This document shows, piece by piece, positions 32,330-35,654 of a stretch of 35,654 bases of DNA (positions are counted from its first letter, which is position 1; every line of letters begins with the position of its first letter). The DNA is from Desulforapulum autotrophicum. Its GTDB lineage: Bacteria; Desulfobacterota; Desulfobacteria; Desulfobacterales; Desulfolunaceae. Below the pieces are notes generated by a model. The model saw nothing but the letters and a program-made list of their open reading frames with translations. It did no database searches and was not told the DNA's origin. Where the stretch lies: positions 1 to 35,654 of the forward strand of contig DYJE01000043.1 of NCBI GenBank assembly GCA_020723285.1. The letters are read 5' to 3'. The translations under genes were made by a program, and so were the position numbers.

Positions 32330-33088
32330 ATGAAATATCTGGGCATTGAAACCCAAAAACCCAAAATCGCCATTTTCGATTTTACGAGCTGCGAAGGCTG
32401 TCAGCTTCAGCTCGTCAACAAGGAGGAGACCCTTGCCGACTTTCTCGCCGCCGTGGAAGTCGTCAATTTCCGTGAGGCCTCCTCTGCACGGTCCGACGAT
32501 TACGATATCGCATTCATTGAAGGGGCCGTTTCCCGGAACGATGAGGTGAAACGACTTACGGCCATTCGTGAAAAGGCCAAGGTGCTTGTGGCCCTGGGGA
32601 CCTGCGCCTGCTTTGGCGGGGTCAACAAACTCAAGAATGAATTCGAGATGAAGGACATCAACAGGGACGTTTACGGTAAAAATCCCAAGGAAACCCTCTG
32701 GGTCCGGTCCGTGGGAGAGGTGGTCAAGGTGGATCTGGAAATTCCCGGATGCCCGGTATCCAAAAACGAGGTGGAGGCCATTGTCCGGCATGTGATTCTG
32801 GGGGCACCTTTCACCTTTCCCGTCTACCCGGTGTGCGTTGAATGCAAACAGCGGTTCACATCCTGCCTCATGGAAAAAGGGCAGCTTTGCCTTGGGCCCA
32901 TCACGCGGGGAGGGTGCAACGCCCCGTGTTCGGTGGGCGGCACGGGATGCTGGGGGTGCCGGGGGCCAGCCACGGATCCGAATTACGATTCCTTTTTCGC
33001 GGTCACCGCTGACCGGGGCTTTTCGAAGGAGGACGTGGCGGAGCGGATGGGATTTTACGGGACATTTCAGGAGGTACAGAACCGATGA
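32330..33088 (+). CDS. hydD: Group 3b [NiFe]-hydrogenase small (delta) subunit
   Basis: The 252-residue small subunit that carries the iron-sulfur clusters next to the NiFe site. Proximal-cluster ligands are seen in FTSCEGCQ, GTCACFGGV and IPGCPVSK. Additional cysteines in CVECKQRFTSC, the CLGPITRGGCNAPC segment and GCWGCRGP suit medial and distal clusters. It has no twin-arginine signal, so it is cytoplasmic, as expected for group 3. It overlaps the large subunit by ATGA. Confidence 0.93.
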   Translation: MKYLGIETQKPKIAIFDFTSCEGCQLQLVNKEETLADFLAAVEVVNFREASSARSDDYDIAFIEGAVSRNDEVKRLTAIREKAKVLVALGTCACFGGVNKLKNEFEMKDINRDVYGKNPKETLWVRSVGEVVKVDLEIPGCPVSKNEVEAIVRHVILGAPFTFPVYPVCVECKQRFTSCLMEKGQLCLGPITRGGCNAPCSVGGTGCWGCRGPATDPNYDSFFAVTADRGFSKEDVAERMGFYGTFQEVQNR

Positions 33089-34359
33089 AAATCAATTTGA
33101 ATGTGGATGTCCACCATTTGACACGAATCGAAGGGCATGGAAACATCAAGGTCAAGGTTGAAAACGGGGAGGTGAAGGACGCCCGCTGGGACGTGATCGA
33201 AACCCCCCGGTTTTTTGAGGCCATGCTGAAGAACAAACATTACACCACCGCCGGAATCCTGGCGGCCCGGATCTGCGGGATCTGTTCCATCAGCCACAGC
33301 CTGTGCAGCATCACGGCCACGGAACGGGCTTTCGGTGTCGCTGTTCCTCTTCCGGCGGAAAAACTGCGGCTTCTGGCCAAGCACGGGGAGACCCTCCAGA
33401 GTCATGTGCTGCACGTGCTGTTCCTGGCCGCACCCGATTTTTTTGCGGAACCCAGTGTCATCCCGCTGATCGAAAAACGGCCGGACGTCGTGGCCATCGC
33501 GCTCCGTCTCAAGGGATTTGCCAATCGGCTCTGCGACGCCGTGGCCGGACGCACCACTCATCCGGTGACGTTCCAGGTGGGGGGCGTCACCGCCGCGCCC
33601 ACAAAAAAGGACCTTCTGGCTTACAAGGCGGAGATGGAAGGTCTTCTCGCCGATCTCACGGCCGTCGCCGAACTGGTGGCGACGCTTGAAATTCCTGATT
33701 TTGTGAGGGAAACCGAGTTCGTCTCCCTTAAAGGGGACACGGATTATCCGTTCATCGGAGTCAAGGTGGGGTCCAGTGACGGGGTGTTCAAGGATTCCAT
33801 GGATTACCTCTCCATCACCAACGAATATGTGGACCCTGAAAACACCTCCAAATGGACGAAACTGTCCAGGGAATCCTATGCGGTGGGAGCCCTTGCCCGG
33901 GTGAACAACAATTACGCCCTGCTTCGGCCGGAAGCGGTGAAGGTCGCCGAAGCCCTGAAACTTTCACCGGTCTGCCACAACCCCTTCATGAACAACGTGG
34001 CCCAGGTGGTTGAAAGCGTTCACGCGGCTTACGAAATCATCCGTCTGATCGATGAGCTGCTGGAGTCGGATCTTGGCCATCTCATGGGAGACGTGACGCC
34101 CAAAGCCGGGGAAGGGGTGGGAGCTGTGGAAGCGCCAAGGGGTATTCTTTTTCATCATTATGATTACGATGACACAGGGAGGATCATCAAGGCGAACTGC
34201 GTGGTTCCCACCACCCAGAACAATGCGAACATCCATCTCGATATCCGGAGCTTCGCACGCCAGTTCGCGGTGAAAGGCATGACCGACGCCAGGATGGAGC
34301 TTCTCTGTTCCATGCTGGTGAGGTCCTACGATCCCTGCCTGTCCTGCTCGGTTCACTGA
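33085..34359 (+). CDS. hydA: Group 3b [NiFe]-hydrogenase large (alpha) subunit, no C-terminal extension
   Basis: The catalytic subunit that makes or splits H2. The 424-residue protein has the N-terminal HHLTRIEGHG, L1 motif RICGICSISHS (Cys64, Cys67) and L2 motif DPCLSCSVH (Cys418, Cys421); the four cysteines bind Ni and Fe. Translation stops directly after His424, the residue at which the maturation endopeptidase normally cuts off a C-terminal peptide. The precursor is therefore made in mature form, and a dedicated protease should not be needed. With hydBGD it forms an NAD(P)-linked sulfhydrogenase that may dispose of or use H2, or reduce polysulfide. No maturation genes (hyp) are in the window. 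Confidence 0.94.
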   Translation: MKINLNVDVHHLTRIEGHGNIKVKVENGEVKDARWDVIETPRFFEAMLKNKHYTTAGILAARICGICSISHSLCSITATERAFGVAVPLPAEKLRLLAKHGETLQSHVLHVLFLAAPDFFAEPSVIPLIEKRPDVVAIALRLKGFANRLCDAVAGRTTHPVTFQVGGVTAAPTKKDLLAYKAEMEGLLADLTAVAELVATLEIPDFVRETEFVSLKGDTDYPFIGVKVGSSDGVFKDSMDYLSITNEYVDPENTSKWTKLSRESYAVGALARVNNNYALLRPEAVKVAEALKLSPVCHNPFMNNVAQVVESVHAAYEIIRLIDELLESDLGHLMGDVTPKAGEGVGAVEAPRGILFHHYDYDDTGRIIKANCVVPTTQNNANIHLDIRSFARQFAVKGMTDARMELLCSMLVRSYDPCLSCSVH

Positions 34360-34378
34360 TCATTGAACTTTTTTCAGG

Positions 34379-34402
34379 GCCTCCGGCGTTCTTGCCGGAG
34401 GC
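34379..34402 (+). terminator. Terminator of the hydrogenase operon
   Basis: GCCTCCGGC (34379-34387) and GCCGGAGGC (34394-34402) form a perfect 9-bp GC stem with a 6-base loop, 20 bases after the hydA stop, followed by the pyrimidine-rich TCCCTTC. Confidence 0.75.
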
Positions 34403-34460
34403 TCCCTTCAATGTTTATAGTGATTGACAGATTAAAATTCCGAAATGGAGTTATCCTTTA

Positions 34461-34501
34461 TTCGATGTTGGACGTTGGGCGTTGGATGTTCGATGTTCAT
34501 T
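34461..34501 (+). repeat. GATGTTC/GACGTTG-rich short repeat, left copy
   Basis: A run of imperfect units: TTCGATGTTGGACGTTGG, then GCGTTGGATG, then TTCGATGTTCATT. An inverted copy, in which GAACATC units repeat, lies at 35579-35610 on the other side of the DUF4412-type gene. Degenerate heptamer runs of this kind recur between genes in deltaproteobacteria, as far as I recall. Confidence 0.55.
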
Positions 34502-34681
34502 CATTCGCGCAATCGGAACAGTTTTATGACAACCACTCTAAAACGGATTGATCCCTGTTTGGAATAATCCTCTTGTCTGCCTGTCCGTTCTTGAAAGACA
34601 ACGGCATGAATGGTATCGTCCGTTGATCTTTTCAAAAAAAGTCCATGATGAACATAAAAACGACAAAAATGGAGGAACGAC

Positions 34682-35443
34682 ATGCAGATTCGCTCATGGA
34701 AAACTTTGGCGGCCCTTGGGGTTGCCCTGACGATGCTGTGCCCGGCCCTGGTTCTGGCCGATGTGTTCATGAAACAGAAGCACCACACCGGAAGCTTCAC
34801 CATGATGGGCCAGACCCAGCCGGCCAAGGACAGCGTGGAGAGCATCTGGATCACCGATACGGTCATGCGTAATGACAGCAGGGATCAAAGCGTGATCATC
34901 CGGCTTGACAAGAAGACCATCACCGTCATCGACCATCAGGGGAAAAGCTACACGGAAATGCCCATGGACATGGACAAGGCCATGGGGCAGATTGGCGGGG
35001 GCAAGATGAGCAAAGAGGAAAAAGCGGCCATGGACGGGATGATGAAAGGCATGATGAAATTCACGATGACGGTGACCGACACCGGACAGATGAAAAAGAT
35101 CAAGTCCTGGAACTGCCGCAAGTACATCCAGAAACTGGACACGGGCATGGGCCCCTCCACCACGGAAGTCTGGGCCACCGAGGACATCAAGTCCCAGGGC
35201 GATCTTTTCGCCCGGTATTCCGCCATCATGATGACCATTCAGCCCGGCTTGAGGGAATCCATGGACAAGGTTCTGAAAGAAGCCAGAAAAATAAAAGGGG
35301 TCATGGTTTCAAGCAGCACAGCCACCACCATGATGGGCGCATCGCTCAAAACCACGGTGGAACTGCTTGAGTTCAGGGACGGCAAGGCACCGGCAGACAT
35401 CACGGCTGTTCCTAAGGGGTATAAAAAACAGGCTGCGATGTGA
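34682..35443 (+). CDS. Exported DUF4412-type protein
   Basis: A 253-residue protein with a clear Sec signal peptide (hydrophobic core AALGVALTMLCPALVLA, cut before DVFMKQK). The mature part has the features of DUF4412: an N-terminal beta-region containing SIWITDTVMRND and IIRLDKKTITVIDHQGKSY, then a methionine-rich helix (KMSKEEKAAMDGMMKGMMKF) and a later WNCRKY motif. It is probably periplasmic or outer-membrane associated, perhaps a carrier of a hydrophobic ligand as in LolA-like folds; that role is inferred. Thirteen methionines in about 45 residues (102-146 region and flanks) are notable. The ribosome site is GGAGG. It is a single-gene unit bounded by repeats. Confidence 0.82.
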   Translation: MQIRSWKTLAALGVALTMLCPALVLADVFMKQKHHTGSFTMMGQTQPAKDSVESIWITDTVMRNDSRDQSVIIRLDKKTITVIDHQGKSYTEMPMDMDKAMGQIGGGKMSKEEKAAMDGMMKGMMKFTMTVTDTGQMKKIKSWNCRKYIQKLDTGMGPSTTEVWATEDIKSQGDLFARYSAIMMTIQPGLRESMDKVLKEARKIKGVMVSSSTATTMMGASLKTTVELLEFRDGKAPADITAVPKGYKKQAAM

Positions 35444-35578
35444 GAGATCAGGAATCGCCCATGATCCAATGATCCAGCCGCCGTTCATCCGTTCCAGATC
35501 CACCCTGCCGCCGCTTCGACTGATCAGCGCGGTGGTGGCGCTGTCGCGGGTGGCGGCAGGGTCATTATGATCATTTTT

Positions 35579-35610
35579 GAACATCGAACATCGAACATAC
35601 AACATCGATG
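35579..35610 (-). repeat. GATGTTC-rich short repeat, right (inverted) copy
   Basis: Contains GAACATCGAACATCGAACAT and then ACAACATCGATG; the reverse complement gives the same GATGTTC units as at 34461-34501. The remaining bases to the window end hold no recognised gene. Confidence 0.55.
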
Positions 35611-35654
35611 CCCATGTAAAAAGTCAGGAGCTCAACAAAGGACATAATTGTAAT

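Overview
The window looks like chromosome of an anaerobic Desulfobacterota-type bacterium, probably a sulfate reducer of the Desulfobacterales. This is inferred from a group 3b [NiFe]-hydrogenase operon, a P-loop/DRTGG-type phosphotransacetylase, class I PHA synthesis with short phasins, a FIST/hybrid-kinase pair and DsrE, J-domain and MORN proteins. No rRNA, tRNA or CRISPR array was recognised, and no species name is offered.

Layout. (1) 1-1.8 kb: an SDR oxidoreductase that loses its C-terminus close to the window edge, with an AraC-type regulator upstream on the same strand. (2) 2.0-6.4 kb: a polyhydroxyalkanoate locus with a PhaC-like hydrolase/synthase, two 86-87 residue phasin-like proteins and a class I PHA synthase. 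(3) 6.4-9.6 kb: a FIST-domain sensor translationally coupled to a soluble PAS hybrid histidine kinase. (4) 9.6-11.7 kb: pta, convergent with the kinase. (5) 12-18.7 kb: housekeeping and envelope genes: NlpC/P60 lipoprotein, DsrE-like protein, a J-domain protein with two MshEN-like modules, a MORN-repeat lipoprotein, a small MucR-like ORF, RtcB and a CPBP membrane protein.

(6) 18.9-26.1 kb is the most interesting part. A tight operon encodes an HD-domain protein, a MoxR-type AAA+ ATPase and a 911-residue protein that joins a degenerate vWA-like domain to a C-terminal formylglycine-generating-enzyme (FGE/C-type-lectin) fold. A second gene for the same FGE fold follows. The two FGE genes are nearly identical around their 3' ends except for a 25-codon block, where 16 codons differ and 13 of those change the amino acid. 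The block is followed by 39 identical bases and a conserved hairpin. This is how target genes of a diversity-generating retroelement (DGR) look. Between them lies a decayed ORF whose start resembles a small DGR accessory protein. No reverse transcriptase or template repeat lies in the window, so mutagenesis would have to act in trans or be extinct. The whole matches the logic of MoxR-vWA conflict (anti-invader) systems with diversified effectors.

(7) 26.4-30.1 kb: a zinc-ribbon protein with a WYL regulator, a MarR-like remnant and a FecCD-type ABC permease/ATPase pair. (8) 30.3-34.4 kb: a four-gene sulfhydrogenase-type operon in the order beta-gamma-delta-alpha; its large subunit ends exactly at the usual maturation cleavage site. 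(9) 34.7-35.4 kb: an exported DUF4412-type protein flanked by inverted GATGTTC-rich repeats.

Intergenic regions carry at least three families of dispersed repeats: paired inverted CGTAGGTCGG elements at 12 and 25 kb, a GC-rich unit at 26.3 kb and again at 28.1 kb where it is split by a 138-bp palindromic element, and the GATGTTC repeats.
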